A DNA stretch of 20,128 nucleotides, taken from Alterirhizorhabdus sp964247265. GTDB lineage: Bacteria > Pseudomonadota > Alphaproteobacteria > Sphingomonadales > Sphingomonadaceae. The stretch spans positions 1 to 20,128 of the forward strand of contig CAXTTS010000035.1 in assembly GCA_964247265.1 (NCBI GenBank), written 5' to 3'. A model generated the notes under the pieces. That model was not told the DNA's origin, made no database searches, and saw only the letters and a list, made by a program, of their open reading frames with translations. Positions within the stretch are counted from its first letter, which is position 1. Each line of letters begins with the position of its first letter. This document shows positions 1 through 6,944 of the stretch, piece by piece. The translations under genes and the position numbers were made by a program.

Positions 1-199
1 CGGAGGATTGCGGCTCGACCACGGTCAGCGCCAGCATCATCGCCATCGCCGCATCGGCCGCGGTGCCGCCGGCGCGCAGCATCTCCACGCCGGCGGCGGC
101 GGCGCGCGGGTCGGCCGCGGAGACCACGCCGCCCTTGGCCTGCGCGGTCGTCGGCAGGACGAGGAGGAGGGAGAGGATGAGCATGAGGCGCTGGATCAT
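1..199 (-). CDS. ggt: Gamma-glutamyltransferase, N-terminal fragment (cut by window start)
   Basis: Reading leftward from an ATG at 199 gives 66 codons that stay open to the window edge. Residues 1-21 form a signal peptide (MIQR, a Leu-rich core, then a TTAQA cleavage site), so export to the periplasm is expected. The mature start GGVVSAADPRAAAAGVEMLR and the following AGGTAADAAMA and TVVEPQSS match the N-terminal signature of gamma-glutamyltranspeptidases (GGT family, Ntn-hydrolase fold), which cleave gamma-glutamyl bonds such as that of glutathione. The catalytic Thr lies in the C-terminal half, outside the window, so activity cannot be judged. The gene lies 50 bp downstream of pyrD on the same strand and may be cotranscribed. 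An alternative ATG at residue 6 would still leave a signal peptide. Confidence 0.85.
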   Translation of the reverse strand, partial: MIQRLMLILSLLLVLPTTAQAKGGVVSAADPRAAAAGVEMLRAGGTAADAAMAMMLALTVVEPQSS

Positions 200-249
200 G
201 CCGGCGACACTATCGCCTCTTGCCCTCGCGGCAAGCCCTGCCGTCCGGC

Positions 250-1284
250 TCAGCCGCGCCCGACCGCATCCCCTGCCGTGGCGAAGCCGTCGCGTGCCAG
301 CAATGCCGCCAGCCCGTCCGCGATGCGCCGCGCCAGCCCCGGCCCCTCGTAGACGAGCGCGCTGTATATCTGGACGAGGCTGGCCCCCGCCAGGATGCGG
401 GCATAGGCCTGATCGGCGGTGGCGATCCCGCCGGCGGCGATCAGCGGCAGATGTCCGGCGGTGGCGGCGCGGAACTCGATCAGCCGGCGCAGCGCCAGAT
501 CGTGCAGCGGCGCGCCGGACAGCCCGCCGGCCTCCGCGCCCAGCGGTGATTGCAGCGCGGGGCGCGATACCGTGGTGTTGCTCACGATCAGTCCGTCGAT
601 CCCGCGCCGCAGGGAGATTTCGGCGATGTCGTCTATGTCCGCCGCCTCCAGATCGGGTGCCACTTTCAGGAATAAAGGCGGTCCGCCCCGCCCCCGCGCC
701 TCGATCACCGCGACGAGCAGTTCGTCCAGCGCCGCGCGCGATTGCAGCGCGCGCAGGCCCGGCGTGTTCGGCGAGGAGATGTTGACCGTCAGGTAGCTCG
801 CCACCCCGCGCATCACCGTCACGCCCGTGGCATAATCGGCGATGCGATCGCGCGCGTCCTTGTTGGCGCCGATATTCACGCCGACGATGCCCGGCCGCCC
901 GCGTCGCCGCAGCAGCCGCTCCAGCGCCGCAGCCTGCCCGCCATTATTGAACCCCATGCGATTCACCACCGCCCGGTCTTCGGCAAGCCGGAACAGGCGC
1001 GGGCGCGGGTTGCCGGGCTGCGCATGGGGTGTCAGCGTGCCCACCTCGACGAAGCCGAAGCCATAGGCCAGCATCGCGTCCGGCACCTGCGCATCCTTGT
1101 CGAAGCCGGCGGCCAGCCCGATCGGCGTCGGGAAGTCCAGCCCGGCCACCCGGATCGCCAAGGCGGCGGGCAAAGCCGGCGCGGCACGGCGCGGGCGCAG
1201 GCGCAGCGCCGCGATGGTGGCGCGATGCGCCCGTTCGGCATCGAGGGAGAAGATCATCGGTCGGGCAAGGGCATACAGGCTCAT
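250..1284 (-). CDS. pyrD: Dihydroorotate dehydrogenase (quinone), class 2
   Basis: 344 residues, the usual length for class 2 DHODH. It oxidises dihydroorotate to orotate in pyrimidine synthesis, passing electrons through FMN to membrane quinone. The N-terminal helical stretch (residues 1-30, MSLYALARPMIFSLDAERAH) is the membrane/quinone-tunnel extension that distinguishes class 2. PIGLAAGFDKD (54-64) and VGTLTPHAQPGNPRPRLFRL (81-100) are family blocks. NISSPNTPGL (168-177) carries the catalytic Ser of class 2 enzymes, and the C-terminal AAGGI plus ASLVQIYSALVY bind the FMN phosphate. The ATG at 1284 gives the canonical N-terminus. The ribosome site in front of it is weak. The partial ggt gene follows 50 bp downstream. 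Confidence 0.96.
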   Translation of the reverse strand: MSLYALARPMIFSLDAERAHRATIAALRLRPRRAAPALPAALAIRVAGLDFPTPIGLAAGFDKDAQVPDAMLAYGFGFVEVGTLTPHAQPGNPRPRLFRLAEDRAVVNRMGFNNGGQAAALERLLRRRGRPGIVGVNIGANKDARDRIADYATGVTVMRGVASYLTVNISSPNTPGLRALQSRAALDELLVAVIEARGRGGPPLFLKVAPDLEAADIDDIAEISLRRGIDGLIVSNTTVSRPALQSPLGAEAGGLSGAPLHDLALRRLIEFRAATAGHLPLIAAGGIATADQAYARILAGASLVQIYSALVYEGPGLARRIADGLAALLARDGFATAGDAVGRG

Positions 1285-1371
1285 GTCCGCGCCTATGGCG
1301 CAGGGCGCGGATCAAAGCGACCCTGCCAAGCCGACGGGAATTGCCTCCGTTATGGTGGTAATCAGTTATTA

Positions 1372-1507
1372 GACACTCCTGTGTCGATTCCATCCAATCC
1401 TCTAAAAAAAGGTGGGAATAGAAGCCCCCTGCGACCCGAAGGGCTTTCACCTGGTGGAAGACCTTTTACCTTTTGGCCCGGCCGTTCACGCGGCCGGGCC
1501 ATTTTTT
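1372..1507 (+). ncRNA. Candidate small RNA or structured leader ending in an intrinsic terminator
   Basis: No convincing protein is encoded between pyrD (start 1284, minus strand) and the regulator gene (start about 1577). The plus strand here is rich in structure. GACAC-TCCT-GTGTC at 1372-1385 is a perfect 5-bp hairpin that exposes a CUCCU-type anti-Shine-Dalgarno loop. A run of seven A follows at 1404-1410. A bipartite stem pairs GGTG (1411-1414) with CACC (1448-1451) and AAGCCC (1422-1427) with GGGCTT (1441-1446). A strong terminator closes the stretch. CUCC-type loops are common in trans-acting RNAs of alphaproteobacteria. The 5' end is a guess: I see no good -35/-10 pair. It could instead be an attenuator leader of the downstream regulator. 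I do not recognise a known RNA family. Confidence 0.4.
1475..1507 (+). terminator. Intrinsic (rho-independent) terminator, plus orientation
   Basis: GGCCCGGCCG (1475-1484) pairs perfectly with CGGCCGGGCC (1491-1500) across a 6-base loop, and ATTTTTT follows at once (1501-1507). The T tract lies only on the plus-strand 3' side; the other flank reads as A-rich on the minus strand. It therefore stops rightward transcripts, yet no plus-strand protein gene lies to its left in the window. This is the main argument for a small RNA or attenuated leader just upstream. Confidence 0.8.
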
Positions 1508-1576
1508 CACATGACAAAATCGCGGTTCGATGCGACGCACAGGCCGGGTCGTGAGACGAACGGGGATTTCGGAGTC

Positions 1577-2446
1577 ATGCGGATCAGGCCGCCGGGCGCT
1601 GCGACCAGCATCGCACTGCGCTATTTCGAGCCGGCGGCGGATCTGAGGCCGCTCATATCCTCTTATTATTTGTTTCGCACCGATCTCACCTTCATGGCGG
1701 ATGTCATGCGCGCCGATCTGGGCCAGCTGCGCTTCATGCTGCGGGGAACAGGGGAATATTTCTTCGACGGCGAAGGTGTCGAAACGCCCGAGGCTTGCAT
1801 CCTCGGGCCCAGCACGCGGGCGACCCGCTTCGAGGCGAGGGGGCCACTGCTCGTCTTCGGCATCGGCCTGCATCCGGCCGGCTGGGCCGCGCTGATCCGC
1901 GATGATGCCGGCCTCCACGCCGATCGCATCGCCTGCGCCATCTCGCGCTTCGGTTCGCTGCTGGGCGACACGCTGGATGCCATGCGCAGCGTCCATGATC
2001 CGCGCACGATGGTGGGGATCGCCGATGTGGTGATCCGCGCATTGAAGGCGCGATCGATCGAGCCGCCCTTGAACTTCACCCGCATCACCGATGCCTGGCT
2101 CACCGGGGCGCTCGACCCCAATGTCGATGCGCTGGTGGCGGAACTCGGCATTTCGGCGCGCCAGGTGGAGCGGCTCGCCAAACGCATCTACGGCGCGCCG
2201 CCCAAGCTCCTGGCACGAAAATATCGCTCGCTGCGCGCCGCCTCGCTGATCGGCAACAGTGAACTCCACTGGTCCGATGCGGTGGGCGACGCCTTCTTCG
2301 ACCAGTCCCACTTCATTCGCGATTTCAAGCGCTTCACCGGGCTCACCCCCAGCCACTTTCAGCGCGATCCTCCGCCGGTGACGCGGCTCACGCTGCAACG
2401 CCGCGATATCGCCGGGGAGATCGCCGCCATCGCCCGGGTAAGCTGA
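1577..2446 (+). CDS. AraC-family transcriptional regulator
   Basis: 289 residues from the ATG at 1577. The C-terminal part (about 179-262) is an AraC/XylS double helix-turn-helix: LVAELGISARQVERLAKRIYG is the first motif and the block ending in FFDQSHFIRDFKRFTGLTPSHF is the second with its signature. The N-terminal 170 residues (RYFEPAADLRPLISSYYLF, RADLGQLRFMLRG, LLVFGIGLHPAGWAALI) look like the sensor domain of a regulator subgroup common in sphingomonads; the ligand is unknown. The open frame extends upstream to GTG 1412 and ATG 1511, but those codons run through or directly after the terminator hairpin and look non-coding, so 1577 is preferred although its GGAG is only 2 bases away. It ends 13 bp from the tail of the convergent Gfo/Idh/MocA gene. 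It could regulate the organosulfur cluster to its right, but nothing in the sequence proves this. Confidence 0.88.
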   Translation: MRIRPPGAATSIALRYFEPAADLRPLISSYYLFRTDLTFMADVMRADLGQLRFMLRGTGEYFFDGEGVETPEACILGPSTRATRFEARGPLLVFGIGLHPAGWAALIRDDAGLHADRIACAISRFGSLLGDTLDAMRSVHDPRTMVGIADVVIRALKARSIEPPLNFTRITDAWLTGALDPNVDALVAELGISARQVERLAKRIYGAPPKLLARKYRSLRAASLIGNSELHWSDAVGDAFFDQSHFIRDFKRFTGLTPSHFQRDPPPVTRLTLQRRDIAGEIAAIARVS

Positions 2447-2459
2447 GCGCCCGAAAGGG

Positions 2460-3548
2460 TCAGCTCACCAGTTCGCTCATCGCCACCACGCGCTGCTCGC
2501 GCGCGCTGATCTCCGCCGCCACGCCGATCGCCACCGCGCGCAGGCCATCCTCGGCGCTCACCTGCACCGGCCCCACGCCGCGAACCGCGGCGGCGAAGCC
2601 GACATGCTGGTAATAGGTCGCGCCGTGATGCGATCCGGCGTCCATCGCCGCCTGGTCCACCGCCACATGCCAGCGCTCCGCCGCCTTCGGTCCGGGCCAC
2701 GGCACGCGCGGGGAGAAGACGATGTCCCCCGGCGGGATCAACACGTCGAGCCGGCCGGCGTCGCCGGTTGCGGCGATCTCCTCCTGCGTCTCGGCGCCTT
2801 CGGCGAACATGCACAGGTCCAGCATCGCCCGGCTGCCGTCGGCGAAATCGACCACGGTATAGCTGTTGTCGAGGATATCGGGCGTCGCGCCGTCATAAAG
2901 CTCGTCGCGGTGGTTTACGTCCATCGCGCCCGAGCAATAGACCCGCACCGGCTCCGATTGCGTGATGAAGCGCATCAGGTCGAAGAAGTGGCAGCATTTC
3001 TCCACCATCGTGCCGCCCGTGTTGCGCGAGAAGCGGTTCCAGTCCGCCACCTTCTGCAAGAAGGGAAAGCGGTGCTCGCGCATCGCCAGCATCCGCAGCG
3101 TGCCGACCTTGCCGCCATGCACATGCGCGACGAACTCGCTGACCGGCGGCATGAAGCGATATTCCATGCCCGTCCAGAACGGCGCCGCGCGCCCCGACGC
3201 CCGCTCCACGATCCAGCGCGCATCCGCCAGCGTCGTCGCCAGCGGCTTTTCGCACAGGATCGCGATGTCGCGGTCGAGCAGCGGCGCCAGCACCTCGCGG
3301 TGGGTGAAGTTGGGCGAGGCGATCACCACCGCGTCCACCTGCGCCCCGCGCGCAAAGGCATCCGCCGAGTCGAACCGCGCCACCGATGCCGCATCCGGCC
3401 CCAGCGCGTCGGCCGCCCAGCCCAGCGAGGCGGGCGTCGGATCGGCGATCGCGACCAGCTCGGCGCCCGGCAGGATGGCGATGTTGCGCAGATGCTCCAG
3501 CCCCATCATGCCGGTGCCGACGATGCCGTAGCGGATGGCCTCGGCCAT
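2460..3548 (-). CDS. Gfo/Idh/MocA-family NAD(P)-dependent oxidoreductase (possible NAD-dependent glycosidase)
   Basis: 362 residues. An N-terminal Rossmann fold carries GIVGTGMMG (8-16); VVIASPNFTHREV follows, and CEKPLA (99-104) has the Lys of the family EKP motif. The C-terminal alpha/beta domain includes YRFMPPV and the active-site stretch GGTMVEKCCHFFDL (178-191), in which H187 and D190 fit the family H-x2-D position but the usual small residues are replaced by Glu-Lys-Cys-Cys. Members oxidise sugars or inositols, or act as NAD-dependent glycosidases (GH109, GH188) by transient C3 oxidation. The ATG at 3548 has GGGAG 8 bases upstream; the frame runs on antisense to the next gene, which is ignored. 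It is divergent by 45 bp from the aldo/keto reductase that starts the monooxygenase operon. A sulfoquinovosidase-like role is plausible from that neighbourhood but unproven. Confidence 0.9.
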   Translation of the reverse strand: MAEAIRYGIVGTGMMGLEHLRNIAILPGAELVAIADPTPASLGWAADALGPDAASVARFDSADAFARGAQVDAVVIASPNFTHREVLAPLLDRDIAILCEKPLATTLADARWIVERASGRAAPFWTGMEYRFMPPVSEFVAHVHGGKVGTLRMLAMREHRFPFLQKVADWNRFSRNTGGTMVEKCCHFFDLMRFITQSEPVRVYCSGAMDVNHRDELYDGATPDILDNSYTVVDFADGSRAMLDLCMFAEGAETQEEIAATGDAGRLDVLIPPGDIVFSPRVPWPGPKAAERWHVAVDQAAMDAGSHHGATYYQHVGFAAAVRGVGPVQVSAEDGLRAVAIGVAAEISAREQRVVAMSELVS

Positions 3549-3593
3549 AACTCTTACTCCCAAAGCTGATCGCGCTGTGCCATTGAGCGGCGC

Positions 3594-4487
3594 ATGATGA
3601 TGCTCCCCCTCTCCCCCGAACCGCGCCCGCTCGGCAAGAGCGGATTGGCCGTCTCGCCGCTTGCCTGGGGCATGTGGCGCTTCGCCGGCAACGACGTCAC
3701 CGCCGCCCGCGCGAAGATCGACGCGGCGCTGGCGATCGGCATCACGCTGTTCGACACGGCAGACATCTACGGGCCGGACAATGACGAACCGTTCGGCGCG
3801 GCGGAGGCGCTGCTCGGCCGCGTCTTCGCCGAGGATGCGAGCCTGCGCGCGCGCATGGTGCTGGCCACCAAGGGCGGCATCGTGATCGGTACGCCCTATG
3901 ACTCGAGCGCCGCCTATCTCGCCGCCGCGCTCGATGCCTCGCTTCGCCGGCTGGGTGTCGATCAGGTCGATCTCTGGCAGATCCACCGTCCCGACATGCT
4001 CACCCACCCGCAGGAGGCCGCCGGCGCGCTGGTGAAGATGGTCGAGAGCGGCAAGACCCGCGCGATCGGCGTCTCGAACTTCACCGCGGCGCAGACGGTG
4101 GCATTGCAGGCGTGGCTGCCCTTCCCGCTCGCCAGCCACCAGCCGGAATTCTCCGCGCTGCACACCGCTCCGCTGTTCGACGGGATCGCCGATCAGGCGA
4201 TGGAGCGCGACATGGCCGTGCTCGCCTGGTCGCCGCTCGGCGGCGGACGGCTCGCCGCCGATGGCCCTGTCGCCGCGCTGCTCGATGCTCACGGCGCGGC
4301 GCATGGCGTATCGCGCGCCGCCGCGGCCTATGCCTGGCTCATGTCGCACCCCGCCCGCCCAATCCCCATCGTCGGCACGCAGAACCCGGCGCGTATCGCC
4401 GAGGCGGCCGATGCCTTCAAGGCGCCGTGGACCCGGGCGGAGTGGTATGCCGTGCTGCAAGCCTCGACGGGGGAGAAGCTGCCATGA
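3594..4487 (+). CDS. Aldo/keto reductase (candidate 6-dehydroglucose reductase)
   Basis: 297 residues, a (beta/alpha)8 aldo/keto reductase. The catalytic tetrad is visible as D54 and Y59 in FDTADIYG, K93 in LATKGG and H131 in WQIHRPD. IGVSNF (158-163) and a C-terminal PIPIVGTQNPARI cofactor-binding block (ending before WTRAEWYAVL) complete the fold. Such enzymes reduce aldehydes or ketoses with NADPH. Its stop overlaps the start of the SsuD-like monooxygenase (ATGA), so the two are translationally coupled. In the sulfoquinovose monooxygenase pathway an aldo/keto reductase (SmoB or SquF) reduces the 6-oxo-glucose made by the monooxygenase to glucose; the pairing here suggests that role. ATGs at 3597 and 3600 are possible alternatives. 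A general aldehyde reductase remains the cautious call. Confidence 0.92.
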   Translation: MMMLPLSPEPRPLGKSGLAVSPLAWGMWRFAGNDVTAARAKIDAALAIGITLFDTADIYGPDNDEPFGAAEALLGRVFAEDASLRARMVLATKGGIVIGTPYDSSAAYLAAALDASLRRLGVDQVDLWQIHRPDMLTHPQEAAGALVKMVESGKTRAIGVSNFTAAQTVALQAWLPFPLASHQPEFSALHTAPLFDGIADQAMERDMAVLAWSPLGGGRLAADGPVAALLDAHGAAHGVSRAAAAYAWLMSHPARPIPIVGTQNPARIAEAADAFKAPWTRAEWYAVLQASTGEKLP

Positions 4488-5560
4488 CGTCGGCACTTGG
4501 CCCCGCCTCTTGCGAGGTCAGCTGGTTCTCGGCGCTGTGCGACGACGATTACGAATATATGGGCGTGCCCGATCCGCTGCTCCGCTCCTCGTGGGAGCAT
4601 TGCCGCGACATCGTGATGCAGGCCGAAACCGGCGGGTTCGACAATATCCTGCTGCCGTCCGGCTATGCGCTGGGCATCGACACCACCGCCTTTGCCGCCG
4701 CCATTGCGCCGATGCTGCGCCGCATGCGCCTGCTGATGGCGGTGCGGATCGGCGAAAGCTGGCCGCCGCAGCTGGCCCGCCAGATCGCCACGATCGATCG
4801 GATGCTGGGCGGGCGGCTGACGATCAACATCATCTCGTCCGATCTGCCGGGGCAGAAGATGGCGAGCGCGCCGCGCTATGGCCGCACGCTGGAAGGTATG
4901 CAGATCCTGCGCACCCTCCTCGATGGCAATCCGCTCGATCACCGGGGCGAGCATTGGCAGCTGGCGCTCGATCCGCCACGCATCGGCACCGTCTCCGGCC
5001 GCAGCCCGCTCTTCTACTTCGGCGGCCTGTCGGAGGATGCGCGCGAGGCGGCGGCGCAGGGCTGCGACGTGTATCTGATGTGGCCCGATACGATGCCGGC
5101 GGTGCGCGCGATCATCGCCGACATGCGCGCCCGCGCCGCCGCCCACGGCCGCACGCTGAAGTTCGGCTACCGCGTGCACGTGATCGTCCGCGAAAGCGAG
5201 GAGGAGGCACGCGCCGCCGCCGCCCGCCTGCTCTCCCGGCTGGATGACGATGCCGGCGCCGCGATCCGCGCCCAGTCGCTCGACTCGCAGTCGGTCGGCG
5301 TTCGCCGTCAGGCCGAGCTGCGCGAGGGCGCGGGCGGCGAATATGCCGAGGACAATCTGTGGACCGGCATCGGCCGGGCCCGCTCCGGCTGCGGCGCCGC
5401 GATCGTCGGCGATCCCGATCAGGTGCTCGCCAAGCTGCGCGCCTATCAGGCGGAGGGTATCGAAGCGTTCATCCTCTCCGGCTATCCCCATGCGGCCGAA
5501 GCGGATCTGTTCGCCCGGCATGTCCTGCCGCATCTGAATCATGGACCGCTTATCCTGTGA
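4484..5560 (+). CDS. LLM-class FMNH2-dependent alkanesulfonate monooxygenase-like protein (candidate sulfoquinovose monooxygenase)
   Basis: 358 residues of the bacterial luciferase-like TIM-barrel family, close to SsuD. Family members use FMNH2 and O2 to cleave a C-S bond, giving an aldehyde and sulfite. SsuD-type blocks are in order: DNILLPSGY (53-61), LARQIATIDRMLGGRLTINII (98-117), FYFGG (177-181), FGYRVHVIVRESEEEA with R230 and H232, VRRQAELRE (273-281), LWTGIGRARSGCGAAIVGDP and LSGYPH with Y334 and H336. The Arg/His/Arg/Tyr/His set matches SsuD active-site residues. The SsuD loop Cys (Cys54 of E. coli) has no counterpart in PSGYALG, which suggests a different substrate. The ATG overlaps the reductase stop and GGGGGAG lies upstream. 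No flavin reductase partner is seen in the window. The aldo/keto reductase neighbour favours a sugar sulfonate such as sulfoquinovose. Confidence 0.88.
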   Translation: MTSALGPASCEVSWFSALCDDDYEYMGVPDPLLRSSWEHCRDIVMQAETGGFDNILLPSGYALGIDTTAFAAAIAPMLRRMRLLMAVRIGESWPPQLARQIATIDRMLGGRLTINIISSDLPGQKMASAPRYGRTLEGMQILRTLLDGNPLDHRGEHWQLALDPPRIGTVSGRSPLFYFGGLSEDAREAAAQGCDVYLMWPDTMPAVRAIIADMRARAAAHGRTLKFGYRVHVIVRESEEEARAAAARLLSRLDDDAGAAIRAQSLDSQSVGVRRQAELREGAGGEYAEDNLWTGIGRARSGCGAAIVGDPDQVLAKLRAYQAEGIEAFILSGYPHAAEADLFARHVLPHLNHGPLIL

Positions 5561-6909
5561 TCCGCCATGTCGCGATCGTCGGCGCGGGTTTTTCCGGCGC
5601 GCTCCAGGCGATCAACCTCCTCCGCCACGAAGGGCCGCGCGCCACCCTGATCGAGCGCCGCCCGCAGCTTGGCCGGGGCGTCGCTTATTCGGCCGCCCAT
5701 CCCAGTCACCTGCTCAACGTCCGCGCCGGCAACATGAGCGCGCTGCCCGACGATCCCGGCCACTTCGTCCGCTGGATCGAGGCACGCGGGATCGGCGGGG
5801 CCACCAGCTTCATCCCGCGCATCACGTACGGCGAATATCTCGCCGAGCTGCTCGACGAATCGGTCGCCGCCGCGCCGGACCGCCTGCGCATCGTGCCCGG
5901 CGACGCCACCGAGATGACGATCGGCGCGCGCGGCGGCACCGTTACCCTTGCCGATGGCCAGCGGATCGATGCGGACGCCGTGGTCCTCGCGCTCGGCAAT
6001 CTGCCGCCGCACGAGCCGCGCGGGCTCGATCCGGCAGCACTCGGCCCGGATCGCTACGCCGCCAATCCCTGGGCCGCCGATCTCGCCGACGGCCTCACCG
6101 ACGACGATACGGTGCTGGTGATCGGCACCGGCCTCACGATGGTGGATGTGGCGCTGCTGCTCGACGCGCGCGGCTATCGCGGCAAGATCCTCGCTTTGTC
6201 CCGTCGTGGCCTCCAGCCACGCGGCCACATGCCGGGCCATCCGGTCTCCACTGCGATCTCCGAACGGCCGAGCATCGCCGCTTCCGCCTTGCTGGCGGAG
6301 GTCCGCGCGCGCGCCGATGCGGTCGGCTGGCGCGCGGCGGTCGACGAACTGCGCCCCTATACCCGCAGCATGTGGCTCGCCGCCTCGCGCGAGGAACGCG
6401 GCCGCTTCCTGCGCCACCTGCGGCCGTGGTGGGATGTCCACCGCCACCGCCTCGCGCCCGCCGTGGCCGATCGCATCGCCGCGATGAAGGCGGACGGCCG
6501 CCTCTCCTTCGCCGCCGGCAAGACCATCGCCTTTGCCCCGGATGGCGATGGCGTGGCGATGACGTGGCGCCCGCGCGGCCGCGATGCGATCGAGACGCTG
6601 CACGCCCGCCGCGTCGTCAATTGCAGCGGCCCGCAGATCGATCTCGCCCGCACGTCCGAGCCGATGCTCCGCGCGCTCAGCGACCGGGGCGAGATCCGCC
6701 CCGATCCGAACAGCATCGGGCTGGATGTCGATTCGCAGGCGCGCGTGATCGCGGCAGACGGCACGCCCCATCCCCGCCTGTTCGCCCTCGGCCCGCTCAC
6801 CCGTGGCGCCTTCTGGGAGATCGTCGCCGTGCCCGATATCCGCGTGCAGACCTGGGATCTGGCGCGGCGCCTTTCCAATGCCCATTGGGTCGGCGGCGAA
6901 GGGCTGTAA
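5557..6909 (+). CDS. FAD/NAD(P)-binding flavoprotein with two Rossmann motifs
   Basis: 450 residues from a GTG at 5557 that overlaps the monooxygenase stop (GTGA). Residues 1-23 (HVAIVGAGFSGALQAINLLR) bind FAD. LGRGVAYSAAHPSHLLNVRAGNMSALPDDPGHFVRW is the hallmark of the NAD_binding_9/HI0933-like group of SidA-type flavoproteins. A second Rossmann loop, VLVIGTGLTMVDVALLL (from about 186), should bind NADPH. VNCSGPQ and the C-terminal LFALGPLTRGAFWEIVAVPDIR complete the FAD site. Its substrate is unknown. Because no separate flavin reductase is present, it might supply reducing equivalents to the coupled monooxygenase, or be a monooxygenase itself. No signal peptide, so cytoplasmic. The frame extends upstream to 5359, but those codons overlap the previous gene and are unlike the family. 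Confidence 0.85.
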   Translation: MIRHVAIVGAGFSGALQAINLLRHEGPRATLIERRPQLGRGVAYSAAHPSHLLNVRAGNMSALPDDPGHFVRWIEARGIGGATSFIPRITYGEYLAELLDESVAAAPDRLRIVPGDATEMTIGARGGTVTLADGQRIDADAVVLALGNLPPHEPRGLDPAALGPDRYAANPWAADLADGLTDDDTVLVIGTGLTMVDVALLLDARGYRGKILALSRRGLQPRGHMPGHPVSTAISERPSIAASALLAEVRARADAVGWRAAVDELRPYTRSMWLAASREERGRFLRHLRPWWDVHRHRLAPAVADRIAAMKADGRLSFAAGKTIAFAPDGDGVAMTWRPRGRDAIETLHARRVVNCSGPQIDLARTSEPMLRALSDRGEIRPDPNSIGLDVDSQARVIAADGTPHPRLFALGPLTRGAFWEIVAVPDIRVQTWDLARRLSNAHWVGGEGL

Positions 6910-6944
6910 AAGGCTCGCGTAGCGAAAACGAGAAGAAGGACAGG

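Noticed and set aside
1341..1372. Possible promoter TTGCCT ... TATTAG for the candidate small RNA
   Set aside because: The spacer is 20 bases and the -10 match is poor; not strong enough to annotate.
944..1450. Minus-strand frame starting upstream of pyrD (MESTQECLITDYHHN...)
   Set aside because: It overlaps pyrD out of frame and turns into Arg/Ala/Pro-rich shadow sequence; no recognised family.
1412..1576. Longer N-terminus for the AraC-type regulator from GTG 1412 or ATG 1511
   Set aside because: These codons run through or directly after an intrinsic terminator, and the residues do not look like the sensor domain, which starts at 1577. ATG 1511 has no ribosome site, although it cannot be fully excluded.
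2460..4496. A 678-codon minus-strand frame running through the Gfo/Idh/MocA gene and the aldo/keto reductase region
   Set aside because: The part above 3548 is antisense to a gene with a full catalytic tetrad and has Arg/Ala/Gly-rich low-complexity composition; the Rossmann N-terminus begins cleanly at 3548 with a good ribosome site.
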